Below are positions 24,231 to 32,814 of a stretch of DNA of 45,004 nt, in pieces. The stretch is from assembly GCF_014879935.1 (NCBI RefSeq), contig NZ_JACSRD010000098.1:1-45004 (forward strand), written 5' to 3'. Both the position numbers and the translations under genes were made by a program. The notes beneath the pieces are model-generated. The model had not been told where the DNA came from and searched no databases. It was given only the letters and a program-made list of their open reading frames with translations. This DNA comes from Prosthecobacter sp. (lineage in GTDB: Bacteria; Verrucomicrobiota; Verrucomicrobiia; Verrucomicrobiales; Verrucomicrobiaceae). Numbering within the stretch: position 1 is the stretch's first letter; each line of letters starts with the position of its first letter.

Positions 24231-26924
24231 ATGAAATCGCTGATCTTCCTGCTCACAGCTATCACAGCCGCCGCCAATCCCGTCCGCGTGCTCTACATCG
24301 ACACGCCCGGTGCCGACACCGCCCCGTTGCACACTGCGATGCGTGACCTTGGTCGTGACGCGATCTACTTTGATTACGCGAAGGACAAAGTGGACGCTAA
24401 ATATGACCTCGTCGTCAAAGCGGGCGATGATCTGAGCCGCGAAGCGATCCTCTCGAAGCTCTCCCCCGAGCGCAAAGCCGCCTACGAGGCCTTTTTGGCC
24501 CAAAGAGAGCCGGAGCGGCGTGAGAAGCATCCGCAGGTCGCGAACTACGAGAAGCGCCCGGAGCCGCTCACCTTCCAGAAGCCGTTTTCGCCCAAAGGCA
24601 GCATGGAGCGCACGCAGGTGCCGGCGGATTGCGAGCTGAAGCTCTTCGCGGCGGAGCCGGACATCGCGAAGCCGATCGCGTTCGCGTGGGATGAGCGCGG
24701 CCGCTGCTGGGTCGTCGAGACACGCGACTACCCGCATGGCATCACCGAGAACCACGAGGGCCAAGACAGCGTGAAAATCTGCGAGGACACCGATGGCGAT
24801 GGCAAAGCGGACAAGTTCATCGTCTTCGCCGACAAGCTCAATTTGCCCACCGGCATCGTGTTCGCCCGCAAAGGCATCATCGTGGCCGCGCCGCCGCAGT
24901 TCATCTATCTCGAAGACACCAACGGCGATGATAAAGCCGACAAGCGCGAGGTCATCATGGACTGCTGGGGCATCCGCGACACGCACGCGCAGGCCAGCAA
25001 CCTGCACTACGGCTTCGACAACTGGATCTACGGCTGCGTCGGTTACAGCGGCATCGAGGGCTACGTCGGCGGCAAGCAGCATCAGTTCGCGATGGGCACG
25101 TATCGCTTCAAAGCGGACGGCAGTGCGCTCGAGTTCCTGCATCAGTTCACCAACAACGCTTGGGGCCACAGCTACAACGACGCGGGCGATCAATTCGGCG
25201 GCACGGCGAATGGCGCGCCCATCTTCTTCGGCGGCATTCCCGCCACCGCTTACGCCGAAGGCAGTCGCGGCATGACCGCGAAGAAGATCAACGTGGTCGA
25301 TACCTGCCACACCATCACGCCGAACTTCCGCCAGGTGGATGTCTTCGGCGGCTACACCGCCGTCGCAGGCTCGAACTTCATCTACAGCGATGCTTTGCCA
25401 AAGCGCTTCCAAGGCATGGCCATGGTCTGCGAGCCCACGATGAAGGTCGTGTCTCTCATGGACGTGCAGCCCGACGGTGCCGGCTACAAGGCGCTCGATG
25501 CCTTCAACATCTACGCCAGCAGCGACGAATGGAACAGCCCCGTGCATGCCGAAGTCGGCCCCGATGGCGCGGTCTGGGTGGCCGACTTCGAAAACTACAT
25601 CATCCAGCACAACCCCACGCCCAGCAAAGAACGCGGCGGCTTCGTGGCGACCACCGGCGTCGGTGGTGCGCATGAGAATGACCTGCGGGATCACAGCCGC
25701 GGGCGCATCTACCGCATCGTGGCGAAAGGTGCCGCGAAGGACGCCGATACGCTTTACAGCAGGCTCACCGCCCAGCGTTTGGCCGTCGAAAGTAAGTCCT
25801 ATGTGGCCCATGCGACCTATGGGACCCATGATTTGTGGGTGCAGCAGGCTCTCGGCACGCTCGACGCCAAAACCCACCAAACCGCCCTCATCTCCAAAGA
25901 CGCCAAACTCCGCCGCAACGCCATCCGCGCCCTCGGCAGCGACAAAGCCGCGCAGGACCTCTTCTTCGGCTCCGGCGTCATTTCAGACCCGGATTTGAAC
26001 ACGCGCCTCGCCGCGTTCGTGAAGCTCTCCGATTTCCCCACCACGCCGGAAATCCAGACGCTCGTCAAAAAGCTCGCCGCTGATCCCGTCGTCAAAAACG
26101 ACGAATGGCTCGCCGAGGCCGCGAAGATGCTCGGCAAGAAGCACAAGGCCCTGAACTACAAAGAAGGCCCCAACTTGCTCCCCAACCCCGGCTTTGAAGA
26201 ACCCATCGCCAAAACGTGGCAACATCGCGACTACGGCAACCGCCCCGGCAACAAGGATGCGCAGTGGGGCTTCGTCACCGATCCCAAGATGGTCCACAGT
26301 GGCAAACGCGCCATGCGCTGCATCACCCGCGACGACGCCGACACCAGTAACTTCGCCGACGTGCCGCTCAAACCGAACACCGAATACCGTCTCAGCGCCT
26401 GGATCAAAACACACGCCTTCCGTGGCAAAGCCAGCCTCAACGACCACATCGGCCGCGCCGAGACCTCGCCCAAAATCAGCCGCAACCAGGACTGGACCGA
26501 GGTCGAGGTCATCTTCAACAGCAAGGACCGCACGAAGGCCAGCATCAACCTCCTCCACGTCGGCAAAGGCGACATCTACTTCGACGACGTGAAGCTCTGC
26601 GAACTCGTCCTCGAAAGCGAAGACGACGCCTCCAAGCTCGTCGGTGATGCCAAACGTGGCGAAAAGATCTTCTGGGAGCATCCCGTGGCCGCCTGCAAAA
26701 ACTGCCACATCCTCAAAGGCCAAGGAAGCGCCGTCGGCCCCGCCCTCGATGGCATCGCCAGCCGCAAAGACGAGGCCTACATCCTCGAAAGCCTCATCAA
26801 CCCGAACGCCAAACTCGCCGAAGGCTACACCGCCACGCCGATCAGCCCCATGCCGCCGATGAACCTCATCCTGAAGCCGCAGGAGTTCGCGGATGTGAAG
26901 GCGTTTATCTTGAGCTTGAAGTAA
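24231..26924 (+). CDS. PVC-type cytochrome c / beta-propeller / HEAT fusion protein
   Basis: 897 residues from ATG 24231. A signal peptide (about 1-15) is followed by a short ThuA-like remnant (NPVRVLYIDTPGADTAPLHT). A propeller of the PVC membrane-bound dehydrogenase type spans about 110-500 (CWVVETRDYPHGI, DTDGDGKADKFIVFADKL, GAVWVADFENYI). HEAT-like repeats follow at about 540-640, a carbohydrate-binding-like jelly-roll at about 650-790 (LLPNPGFEEP) and a C-terminal cytochrome c (CKNCH at about 822, distal PMPPM). It is predicted to be a periplasmic redox-linked sugar-processing protein; substrate unknown. The DUF1501 gene downstream is a frequent partner of such proteins. Its last 66 bp are repeated at 27316-27381. 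Confidence 0.9.
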   Translation: MKSLIFLLTAITAAANPVRVLYIDTPGADTAPLHTAMRDLGRDAIYFDYAKDKVDAKYDLVVKAGDDLSREAILSKLSPERKAAYEAFLAQREPERREKHPQVANYEKRPEPLTFQKPFSPKGSMERTQVPADCELKLFAAEPDIAKPIAFAWDERGRCWVVETRDYPHGITENHEGQDSVKICEDTDGDGKADKFIVFADKLNLPTGIVFARKGIIVAAPPQFIYLEDTNGDDKADKREVIMDCWGIRDTHAQASNLHYGFDNWIYGCVGYSGIEGYVGGKQHQFAMGTYRFKADGSALEFLHQFTNNAWGHSYNDAGDQFGGTANGAPIFFGGIPATAYAEGSRGMTAKKINVVDTCHTITPNFRQVDVFGGYTAVAGSNFIYSDALPKRFQGMAMVCEPTMKVVSLMDVQPDGAGYKALDAFNIYASSDEWNSPVHAEVGPDGAVWVADFENYIIQHNPTPSKERGGFVATTGVGGAHENDLRDHSRGRIYRIVAKGAAKDADTLYSRLTAQRLAVESKSYVAHATYGTHDLWVQQALGTLDAKTHQTALISKDAKLRRNAIRALGSDKAAQDLFFGSGVISDPDLNTRLAAFVKLSDFPTTPEIQTLVKKLAADPVVKNDEWLAEAAKMLGKKHKALNYKEGPNLLPNPGFEEPIAKTWQHRDYGNRPGNKDAQWGFVTDPKMVHSGKRAMRCITRDDADTSNFADVPLKPNTEYRLSAWIKTHAFRGKASLNDHIGRAETSPKISRNQDWTEVEVIFNSKDRTKASINLLHVGKGDIYFDDVKLCELVLESEDDASKLVGDAKRGEKIFWEHPVAACKNCHILKGQGSAVGPALDGIASRKDEAYILESLINPNAKLAEGYTATPISPMPPMNLILKPQEFADVKAFILSLK
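25796..25831. repeat. Four degenerate 9-bp tandem units inside the cytochrome gene
   Basis: The units GTCCTATGT, GGCCCATGC, GACCTATGG and GACCCATGA run back to back and fit the pattern G-N-C-C-Y-A-T-G-N. They encode SYVAHATYGTHD as a run of three-residue repeats. They lie at the boundary between the propeller and the HEAT-like region, so the insertion would be tolerated as a linker. Confidence 0.75.
26859..26924 (+). repeat. 66-bp direct repeat, copy 1 (end of cytochrome gene)
   Basis: This is the true 3' end of the cytochrome gene, from an in-frame ATG codon to the TAA. It matches 27316-27381 at 63 of 66 positions. The three differences (CCG/CCC, GAT/GAC, TAA/TGA) are all synonymous or stop-to-stop. 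Confidence 0.95.
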
Positions 26925-26960
26925 GCGCCATCCCACTTTGCTCGAGATATTCTGGAACTC

Positions 26961-27305
26961 ATGAATTGCCCAAACTGCGGACAAAAGACGGTCAGCTTCA
27001 GAGAATGGAGCAAAGCCCTCAATGCATTCAATTGGTGCTGCCGTGCTTGCAGATGCAATCTTGAAGCAAACTGGCTGGTCAAATGGACCGCATGGACTGC
27101 ATTGATCGTGGGTCTCATCCTGGGTTTGCGCCCACTTTTCAAAGGGATAGCCGAAGATCGTAAAGTTGAGGCTTTGGAGATGGCGACAGGCATCGCTCAA
27201 GGCCTTGCAGCCGTGGTCGTTCTCGGATGTATCGCCTGGTTCTTTGGAGGGTACAAAGTGATCCTATCCGACGAGCACGAGCTTGAGGAGAAACAGGACC
27301 GCTAA
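26961..27305 (+). CDS. Zinc-ribbon membrane protein between the 66-bp repeats
   Basis: 114 residues. CPNCGQK (3-9) and a second Cys pair CCRAC (about 26-30) form an N-terminal zinc ribbon; two membrane segments follow (TAWTALIVGLILGL and AAVVVLGCIAWFFGGY). The C-terminus is charged (EHELEEKQDR). Function unknown; such small proteins are usually found as isolated genes. It is bracketed by copies of the 66-bp end of the cytochrome gene, which suggests it arrived as part of a recombination or insertion event. Codon choice (for example TTG, AAA, AAT) is less GC-rich than in its neighbours. Confidence 0.75.
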   Translation: MNCPNCGQKTVSFREWSKALNAFNWCCRACRCNLEANWLVKWTAWTALIVGLILGLRPLFKGIAEDRKVEALEMATGIAQGLAAVVVLGCIAWFFGGYKVILSDEHELEEKQDR

Positions 27306-27315
27306 TGTGCCCTCA

Positions 27316-27381
27316 ATGAACCTCATCCTGAAGCCCCAGGAGTTCGCGGACGTGAAGGCGTTTATCTTGAGCTTGAAGTGA
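27316..27381 (+). repeat. 66-bp direct repeat, copy 2
   Basis: A second copy of the end of the cytochrome gene, here without the rest of that gene. It starts 10 bp after the zinc-ribbon stop. It would encode MNLILKPQEFADVKAFILSL plus K and a TGA, but it is read here as a gene-end remnant rather than a gene. The palindrome pair at 27383-27494 begins directly after it. Confidence 0.95.
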
Positions 27382-27382
27382 C

Positions 27383-27494
27383 GGAGCGCGGATTTCCAAT
27401 CCGCAGCACTCCGCCGAAGGGAAAAGCCATCTGCCAAGTGATTCGCAATCTGATCGTGCTGGCACTGCTGCTGCGGACTGAAAGTCCGCGCTCC
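27383..27494. repeat. Inverted pair of palindromes before the DUF1501 gene
   Basis: GGAGC plus GCGGATT-TCC-AATCCGC plus AGC begins at 27383 (palindrome 27388-27404). The other member, GCGGACT-GAA-AGTCCGC (27473-27489) followed by GCTCC, is the same element in opposite orientation: read on the minus strand it also gives GGAGC, palindrome, AGC. Arms are 7 bp and loops 3 nt. About 68 bp separate them. They occupy most of the 135-bp gap before the DUF1501 start. Confidence 0.85.
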
Positions 27495-27516
27495 CTCATA
27501 CGTAATTTCGCCGTCC

Positions 27517-28935
27517 ATGGCCTCCCCTTCCCCCCATTCCTGCTGCGGTCCGCTCTCACGCCGGAGTTTTCTCAGCATGGGCTCGCTCGCGCTCACGGGA
27601 TGGTCGCTGGCGGACACGCTGCGCGCGGAAAGCATCGCGAAGGCGGCTGGACGGAAGCTGAAGGACAAATCGGTGATCTTTGTGTGGCTGCCGGGTGGGA
27701 TGTCGCAGCTCGAAAGCTATGACATGAAGCCGAACGCGCCGGTGGAGTATCGCGGCGTGCTCAATCCCATCCGCACGAACGTGCCGGGCACGCACATCTG
27801 CGAGCTGTTTCCGCGGCAGGCGAAGATCGCGGACAAGTTTAACATCATCCGCAGCGTGCATCATGAGTTCTCCGACCACGGCGGCGGGCACAAGCGTTTC
27901 ATGACCGGGCGCAACCCCGCCCTTCCAGTCGGTTTTGTGAATGACGCGCCCTCGGTGCAGTCGATCATCAGCCGCAAGCTCCAACGTCCCGGACAGGCCA
28001 TGCCCACCTGTGTCGCGGGTGTGGATCGTGGTCGTAGTGGCATCGATGTGTTTTCGATGGGCGCGGCCTACCTGGGGCCTTCCGCATCCCCATTCATGGT
28101 CGTCGGCGATCCGAGCACGAAGGATTTCAAAGTGGAAAACATCGGTCTCACGCCAGACATGGAATCACGGATCGACGACCGCATGCATCTGCTAAAAGGC
28201 ATGGACAATCTGAAGCGGGAGATGGATCGCAGCGGTCTCATGGACGCCATGGATAGCTTCAGCCACAGGGCGTTTGGCATGCTGACCACGCCGCAGGTGC
28301 GCGACGCTTTCGATTTGAGCCAGGAACCCGCCAAGGTGCGCGAACGCTATGGCTACAGCACCTACGGTCAGCGCGGCCTGATGGCGCGCCGACTGGTGGA
28401 AGCTGGCTGTCGATTTGTCACCATGGTTTGGGAGAACCCATTCAGCACGCCGATACCCAAGAACTGCACCTACAATTGGGACAGCCACGCGGTGAACTGC
28501 GACATGTATGCCGATGCCCGCTGGCGCATGCCGGTTTACGACCAGGCGGCCTCAGCGTTGATCGAGGACATCCATCAACGCGGGCTCGACAAGGATGTGC
28601 TCGTCATCATCACGGGCGAATTCGGGCGCACGCCGAAGATCAACACTCAGACTGGCACCCAAACCGGTGTGAGCCAGCCCGGACGAGACCACTGGCCGAG
28701 CGCGATGTCGTTCATCGTCAGCGGAGGCGGGATGCAGACCGGCCAGGTCATCGGTGCCACCAATCCGCGGGCTGAATTTCCCATCGAACGTCCCCTGAGC
28801 CCGAACGACCTCTGGGCAACGGTTTACCAGCACCTCGGCATCGATCCAAACGACACCTTCGACGATTTCCAAGGCCGTCCGATGCCCATTTTGCCCTTCG
28901 GCGAGCCGATTCGCGAACTAATGGCCGTCGCGTAG
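27517..28935 (+). CDS. DUF1501 family protein, probably Tat-exported
   Basis: 472 residues. The N-terminal SRRSFLSMGSLALTGWSL is a twin-arginine-type signal. The body fits DUF1501, a family related to alkaline phosphatase/sulfatase folds: FVWLPGGMSQLESYDMKPNAP (about 55-75), HHEFSDHGGGHKRFMTG (about 114-130), NWDSHAVN (about 323) and ITGEFGRTPKIN (about 365), with DHWPSAMS nearby. In PVC bacteria, DUF1501 genes usually follow a DUF1549/DUF1553 or cytochrome-containing gene and are thought to act together on the outside of the cell; the cytochrome gene upstream fits this, although the zinc-ribbon gene intervenes here. Enzymatic activity is not established. Confidence 0.9.
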   Translation: MASPSPHSCCGPLSRRSFLSMGSLALTGWSLADTLRAESIAKAAGRKLKDKSVIFVWLPGGMSQLESYDMKPNAPVEYRGVLNPIRTNVPGTHICELFPRQAKIADKFNIIRSVHHEFSDHGGGHKRFMTGRNPALPVGFVNDAPSVQSIISRKLQRPGQAMPTCVAGVDRGRSGIDVFSMGAAYLGPSASPFMVVGDPSTKDFKVENIGLTPDMESRIDDRMHLLKGMDNLKREMDRSGLMDAMDSFSHRAFGMLTTPQVRDAFDLSQEPAKVRERYGYSTYGQRGLMARRLVEAGCRFVTMVWENPFSTPIPKNCTYNWDSHAVNCDMYADARWRMPVYDQAASALIEDIHQRGLDKDVLVIITGEFGRTPKINTQTGTQTGVSQPGRDHWPSAMSFIVSGGGMQTGQVIGATNPRAEFPIERPLSPNDLWATVYQHLGIDPNDTFDDFQGRPMPILPFGEPIRELMAVA

Positions 28936-29054
28936 TGGTTCCAAGCGTCCCGGGAAGGTCCCACAACGTTAGATTGACCAAGCTGGCAGTCTGGTCTTGG
29001 TAAAAGCCACTCCGGGCCGCCGGCCTGAACGCAACCCACAAACATACCACCACC

Positions 29055-29528
29055 ATGGCTCTCTCCGTTGGCTCCCAAGCCCCCAGTTTCACCCTCAAGT
29101 CGAAAACCGCCTCCGGGCTCATCGACGTCACGATTCCGGCCGCAGGAAAAGCGACCGTGCTGCTTTTCTTCCCGCTGGCTTTCACCGGCGTGTGCACCCA
29201 GGAATTTTGCGACGTCACCGCTGGCCTTGGAGCCTACAGTGAACTCAACGCCGATGTGGTCGGCGTCAGCGTGGACAGCCCGTTTGCCCAGGAGGCCTGG
29301 GCTCAGAAGGAGAAGATCGGCATCACCCTCGCCAGCGACCTCAACAAGGCTGCCACTAACGCGTACGGCGTGCTGTTTCCCGGCCTCGCCGGCATCGGCG
29401 ACACAGCCGCACGCGCCGCTTTTGTCATCGACAAGAATGGCGTGGTCCAATATGCCGAACAGACGGCGACTCCAAAGGACTTGCCGAACTTTGATGCTGT
29501 GAAGGCGGCTCTCGCGACGCTGGCCTGA
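29055..29528 (+). CDS. Peroxiredoxin (AhpE/Bcp-like)
   Basis: 157 residues, cytoplasmic. The active-site motif PxxxTxxC is FPLAFTGVC, giving peroxidatic Cys47. A second Cys lies five residues later (C52, EFC), the same spacing as in E. coli Bcp, so it may work as an atypical 2-Cys enzyme; an AhpE-like 1-Cys mode is also possible. It reduces hydrogen peroxide and organic hydroperoxides. A strong bidirectional terminator lies 22 bp downstream. The 119-bp upstream gap could hold a promoter, but none was recognised. Confidence 0.93.
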   Translation: MALSVGSQAPSFTLKSKTASGLIDVTIPAAGKATVLLFFPLAFTGVCTQEFCDVTAGLGAYSELNADVVGVSVDSPFAQEAWAQKEKIGITLASDLNKAATNAYGVLFPGLAGIGDTAARAAFVIDKNGVVQYAEQTATPKDLPNFDAVKAALATLA

Positions 29529-29550
29529 TCGATCATTCGAAGTCACAATG

Positions 29551-29582
29551 AAAAGGCTCGGGAAGCGATTCCCGAGCCTTTT
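29551..29582. terminator. Bidirectional intrinsic terminator
   Basis: A perfect 14-bp stem AAAAGGCTCGGGAA / TTCCCGAGCCTTTT with a GCGA loop. The A-tract and T-tract are part of the stem, so it can end transcription in both directions: the peroxiredoxin on the plus strand and the BY-kinase operon on the minus strand, which converge here. Confidence 0.93.
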
Positions 29583-29608
29583 CCGTCTCCAATTCTCGCG
29601 AGACTGAA

Positions 29609-31786
29609 TCAAGACTTCGCAGTTGCCGGAGCAGCCGACGGCTGCTGTGGAGACTTCGCCGGAGCGTAGTAGTAACTGGCGTAGTTGTAGTAAGTGTACT
29701 CTTTGAGGTTCGAGCTCGAGCGGTTGAGAATCACCCCGCCGATGTTCACCTGACGCTCATAAAGCAGGTCGAGCGCCTTGCCGGAAAGACGGGCCATGGT
29801 CGAGGACATGCGCACCACAAAGAGCACGGTGTCGAGCTTGGGCGCGAAGCTGGCTGTGTCGTCGGCCACCAGAACCGGAGCGCTGTCGAAAATGACGTAA
29901 TCATACTCCTCCGACATCTCGCGAAGCATTTCCTCGGCCGTTTTGGAGAGCAGCATCTCGGAAGTCTGGTCGAACACATCGCCACGAGCGAGAAGATCCA
30001 GATTACGAGTGCTGGTCTCCTGAACGGCGTCGCGCCAGTGCAGCTTGCCACGCAAGGCCTCGCTAAGGCCGGGCGACGAGGGCAGCTTGAACAATTCGCT
30101 CACGCCACCACGGCGAAGGTCGCAGTCTGCCAGCAGAACACGAGCGCCAGCCAATGCCATGGTGACTGCCAGATTGGAAGTTACGGTCGTTTTGCCTTCG
30201 TTGGGCACAGCGCTGGTGATCAAAATAGTTTTTGGAACCTTGCCTTGCCAGTTCTTGAACAGAATCGACGAACGGACATTGCGGAACGCCTCGGCATAAA
30301 GATGACGATCGTCATTGGGTCTCAAAAGCGCCACATCACCGCGATTTCTCTGCTCGGGGACCTGTCCAAGGACCGATTCCGCAGGGAACAATGCTTGGAA
30401 CTCGCTGAAGGAATTCATGCGATCGTCCAGGCGATCAAACAGCAGCAGAACCACAATGCCAGCACCAACGCCTGCGATCAGACCTACCACGATAGGCATG
30501 ACCCAATCTTCCACGTTTTCCGATGCCGCAGTCGCACGCTCCTGGATGGCGACGTAGTCCGCCTGCGAATTGAACACGCTTTGAAGCTGCTCAACCTTCT
30601 CGAACAGCTTGTCATAAGTCATCTTCGCGGTCTCCGCCGCCTTCTCCAACTTCTCGTGCTCGGCGATCTTCGCTCCGAGATCCAAGGCCTCCGCCTGTTT
30701 TTCTGCAATCTGCGCGTCCAGCACCTGCACACGTCGCTGGATGTCACCCATCTGCGAATGCATTTCCTGCTGAATCTGCTCCGCATACGAGTCCAGCAGT
30801 GCCTTCAGAGCCGCCAGTTCCTCGGTCACATCCTGGACCATGGGATGCTGCTGCTTGAATTGGACCAGCAATGAATCGAGCTTGGTCTTCAATTCTGTAA
30901 TTTTCGACTTGGTCCTGAGGTAATCCTGCTCCGCCATGGTCATCCCATAACTGCCGGGGGAAGTCTCGGGCTTGATGCCAGATGGCTGCGTTCCATCTGC
31001 CCCTTTGGGGATGGAGCCTCCCGCGTTCATCATTCGCTCACGGGCTTCCATGGCGGCGTTCACATTCGCGATTGCCAGCTTCAGTTCCTCAAGCGTTGTG
31101 CGCTGGGTTTCGCGCTGGGCTTGCAAACTGTTAAGGAACTGCGCGGCGGCGTTGTTGCCGTTGGTTATGGTGATGATGTTGTTGGCCGCGCGGAACTTGG
31201 TGAGCTTGTCGAGGCTGTCATCCATCACTTTTTGCTTGGTCACCACCTCCTGAAGGAACTGCTGCAACACCTTCCCTTGAGCCTGCTCTCGGATGCTTTG
31301 ACGGAACGAGATGAACTCATCCAGCAACGCATCCAGGAATATCTTTGTGTACTTTGGCTCCGAACCTGTCGCCAAAATGTTGAAAATGGCGGACCCTTTG
31401 GTCTGTGCCACACGAATTTCCACATCCGAATCCTTCAGGTCGGGGTTCAGGGCACGCACCCTCTCAAGTGCCCGTCGCTTCATCTCGGCGCTCTCCACCG
31501 TTTCAATGATCGTCCCATAGAAATCGGCCTGCTGCTCACGCCAAGTCACGCTGTCATTAAAAACCATTTGTCCGCCCGCGACCAGCTTTGCCAAAGACCG
31601 GAACTCTTGAGGACGTCCGGTGATCCGCAGCGCCTGAACACAGACGCCAATACTGGCAGTGAGCAGGAGAAACCACCAGCGTCGCCGCAAAAGGATCTTG
31701 TATCGCTGAAACTTCGCCGAAGCCTCGTGAATACGGCTGAGCGGATTAGCCTGGGTCGGGCCGGGAAGGTTGAGGGTCTGTTCCAT
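29609..31786 (-). CDS. Polysaccharide co-polymerase / BY-kinase (Wzc-like)
   Basis: 725 residues. A Wzz-type N-terminus (first helix WWFLLLTASIGVCVQAL, about 37-53) leads to a long coiled-coil region in the periplasm (about 150-420), a second helix (VMPIVVGLIAGVGAGIVVLLLF, about 432-453) and a cytoplasmic tyrosine kinase domain. Walker A is SAVPNEGKTTVTSNLA (about 525-540), Walker A' VLLADCDLRRGG and Walker B VIFDSAPVL. The C-terminal Tyr cluster (YTYYNYASYYY) is the expected autophosphorylation site. Together with the Wza-like and barrel proteins it controls chain length and export of an exopolysaccharide. It is the last gene of the module and ends at the shared terminator. Confidence 0.93.
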   Translation of the reverse strand: MEQTLNLPGPTQANPLSRIHEASAKFQRYKILLRRRWWFLLLTASIGVCVQALRITGRPQEFRSLAKLVAGGQMVFNDSVTWREQQADFYGTIIETVESAEMKRRALERVRALNPDLKDSDVEIRVAQTKGSAIFNILATGSEPKYTKIFLDALLDEFISFRQSIREQAQGKVLQQFLQEVVTKQKVMDDSLDKLTKFRAANNIITITNGNNAAAQFLNSLQAQRETQRTTLEELKLAIANVNAAMEARERMMNAGGSIPKGADGTQPSGIKPETSPGSYGMTMAEQDYLRTKSKITELKTKLDSLLVQFKQQHPMVQDVTEELAALKALLDSYAEQIQQEMHSQMGDIQRRVQVLDAQIAEKQAEALDLGAKIAEHEKLEKAAETAKMTYDKLFEKVEQLQSVFNSQADYVAIQERATAASENVEDWVMPIVVGLIAGVGAGIVVLLLFDRLDDRMNSFSEFQALFPAESVLGQVPEQRNRGDVALLRPNDDRHLYAEAFRNVRSSILFKNWQGKVPKTILITSAVPNEGKTTVTSNLAVTMALAGARVLLADCDLRRGGVSELFKLPSSPGLSEALRGKLHWRDAVQETSTRNLDLLARGDVFDQTSEMLLSKTAEEMLREMSEEYDYVIFDSAPVLVADDTASFAPKLDTVLFVVRMSSTMARLSGKALDLLYERQVNIGGVILNRSSSNLKEYTYYNYASYYYAPAKSPQQPSAAPATAKS

Positions 31787-31994
31787 GCGATAAGGGCGGC
31801 GGGCCTGAGGGTTTCTGAAAATTGCAGGTGATAGTACTTCAGGCGCGCAGGATCGGGCCGTGGATATAGTTCAGAAAGGATTTCAGCGCCACCAAGATAG
31901 CCTTGGATTCTCCAACTTCTGAGATGTTCGATTTAAGGCCTGGGGATGCCATTCTGCCGCCGATACCAGACGGTGCTCGTCAGACGTGGAGATT

Positions 31995-32720
31995 TCAGAA
32001 GTTCCAGTTCAGTTCCTCAATGATGATCACATCGTCCTTTCGGATAAAGATGTCCCGCTCCAAGTCTCCCTGGCGCATGATTCCGTCCACATTAACGAGG
32101 ATGGTTTTGTTCCCCTGGGGTGTCTTGCGAATCACCTTGACCTTTTCCTTGTTGGCGAACTGGGCAAATCCGCCGGCGCGGAGAATGGCCTGACTGATTG
32201 AAATGTCTTCGTTGGCAGGAAGGTCGTATTTCCCCTGACGGGCCACGATGCCGAAAACAACATAGAAATCCAGATCAACCTCCTTTTCACGAATCAAATC
32301 ATCTGGATTGATCCTGTCGATGGCGATGACCACGGTTGCGTTCTTGAAGAAGTTCTTTTCCAACTCTCTTTTGATCGTATAGGCCAGTTCCCGGCAAGTC
32401 TTTCCCTTGGCTTGAACCAAGCCGACGTAAGGGGCCTGAACTTCACCAGTGACGGCAACAACTTGCTGCAAAGCCTCTCGACGATCCTCAAGGATACGTA
32501 TGCTGATCGTGTCACCAGCCGAGATGGGCCGATTGTTATCCAAAACGTCCATCGAAGTCAGAACGGCGGCACCAGCATTAACCGACCCCGTGGAGGCCGA
32601 TGTCGACGCTTGGCGCCGTGAGGACAAAGAGGGTTCTGCCGCCCTGAAACCGGGATCCTGGGCATGCAGAAATGGCAACCCGGTCAAAACTGACAACAGG
32701 AACAAAGTAACGTTTTTCAT
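31995..32720 (-). CDS. Polysaccharide export protein (Wza-like, SLBB)
   Basis: 241 residues. A cleavable signal (MKNVTLFLLSVLTGLPFLHA) without a lipobox Cys is followed by the polysaccharide-export domain: ISAGDTISIRILEDRREALQ (about 66-85) and VVAVTGEVQAPYVGLVQAKG (about 87-107). An SLBB-type segment follows (FYVVFGIVARQGKYDL, then ISISQAILRAGGFAQFANKE). E. coli Wza is a lipoprotein of about 380 residues; this is a shorter non-lipidated form, so it may need the neighbouring barrel protein to cross the outer membrane. It lies between the barrel gene (94-bp gap) and the BY-kinase (208-bp gap). Confidence 0.88.
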   Translation of the reverse strand: MKNVTLFLLSVLTGLPFLHAQDPGFRAAEPSLSSRRQASTSASTGSVNAGAAVLTSMDVLDNNRPISAGDTISIRILEDRREALQQVVAVTGEVQAPYVGLVQAKGKTCRELAYTIKRELEKNFFKNATVVIAIDRINPDDLIREKEVDLDFYVVFGIVARQGKYDLPANEDISISQAILRAGGFAQFANKEKVKVIRKTPQGNKTILVNVDGIMRQGDLERDIFIRKDDVIIIEELNWNF

Positions 32721-32814
32721 GGATAATCAGGGATGTTCAACCAAACTCGAACGAATCACACTTTGGCCGGTTGAAGGCCACAAGAAGGGATGAGACCGAA
32801 AAGCGGCCGATTCG

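Noticed and set aside
24201-25880. 559-codon minus-strand frame opposite the PVC cytochrome gene
   Set aside because: Shadow frame: the plus strand encodes a recognisable propeller and cytochrome, while the antisense translation has no family motifs.
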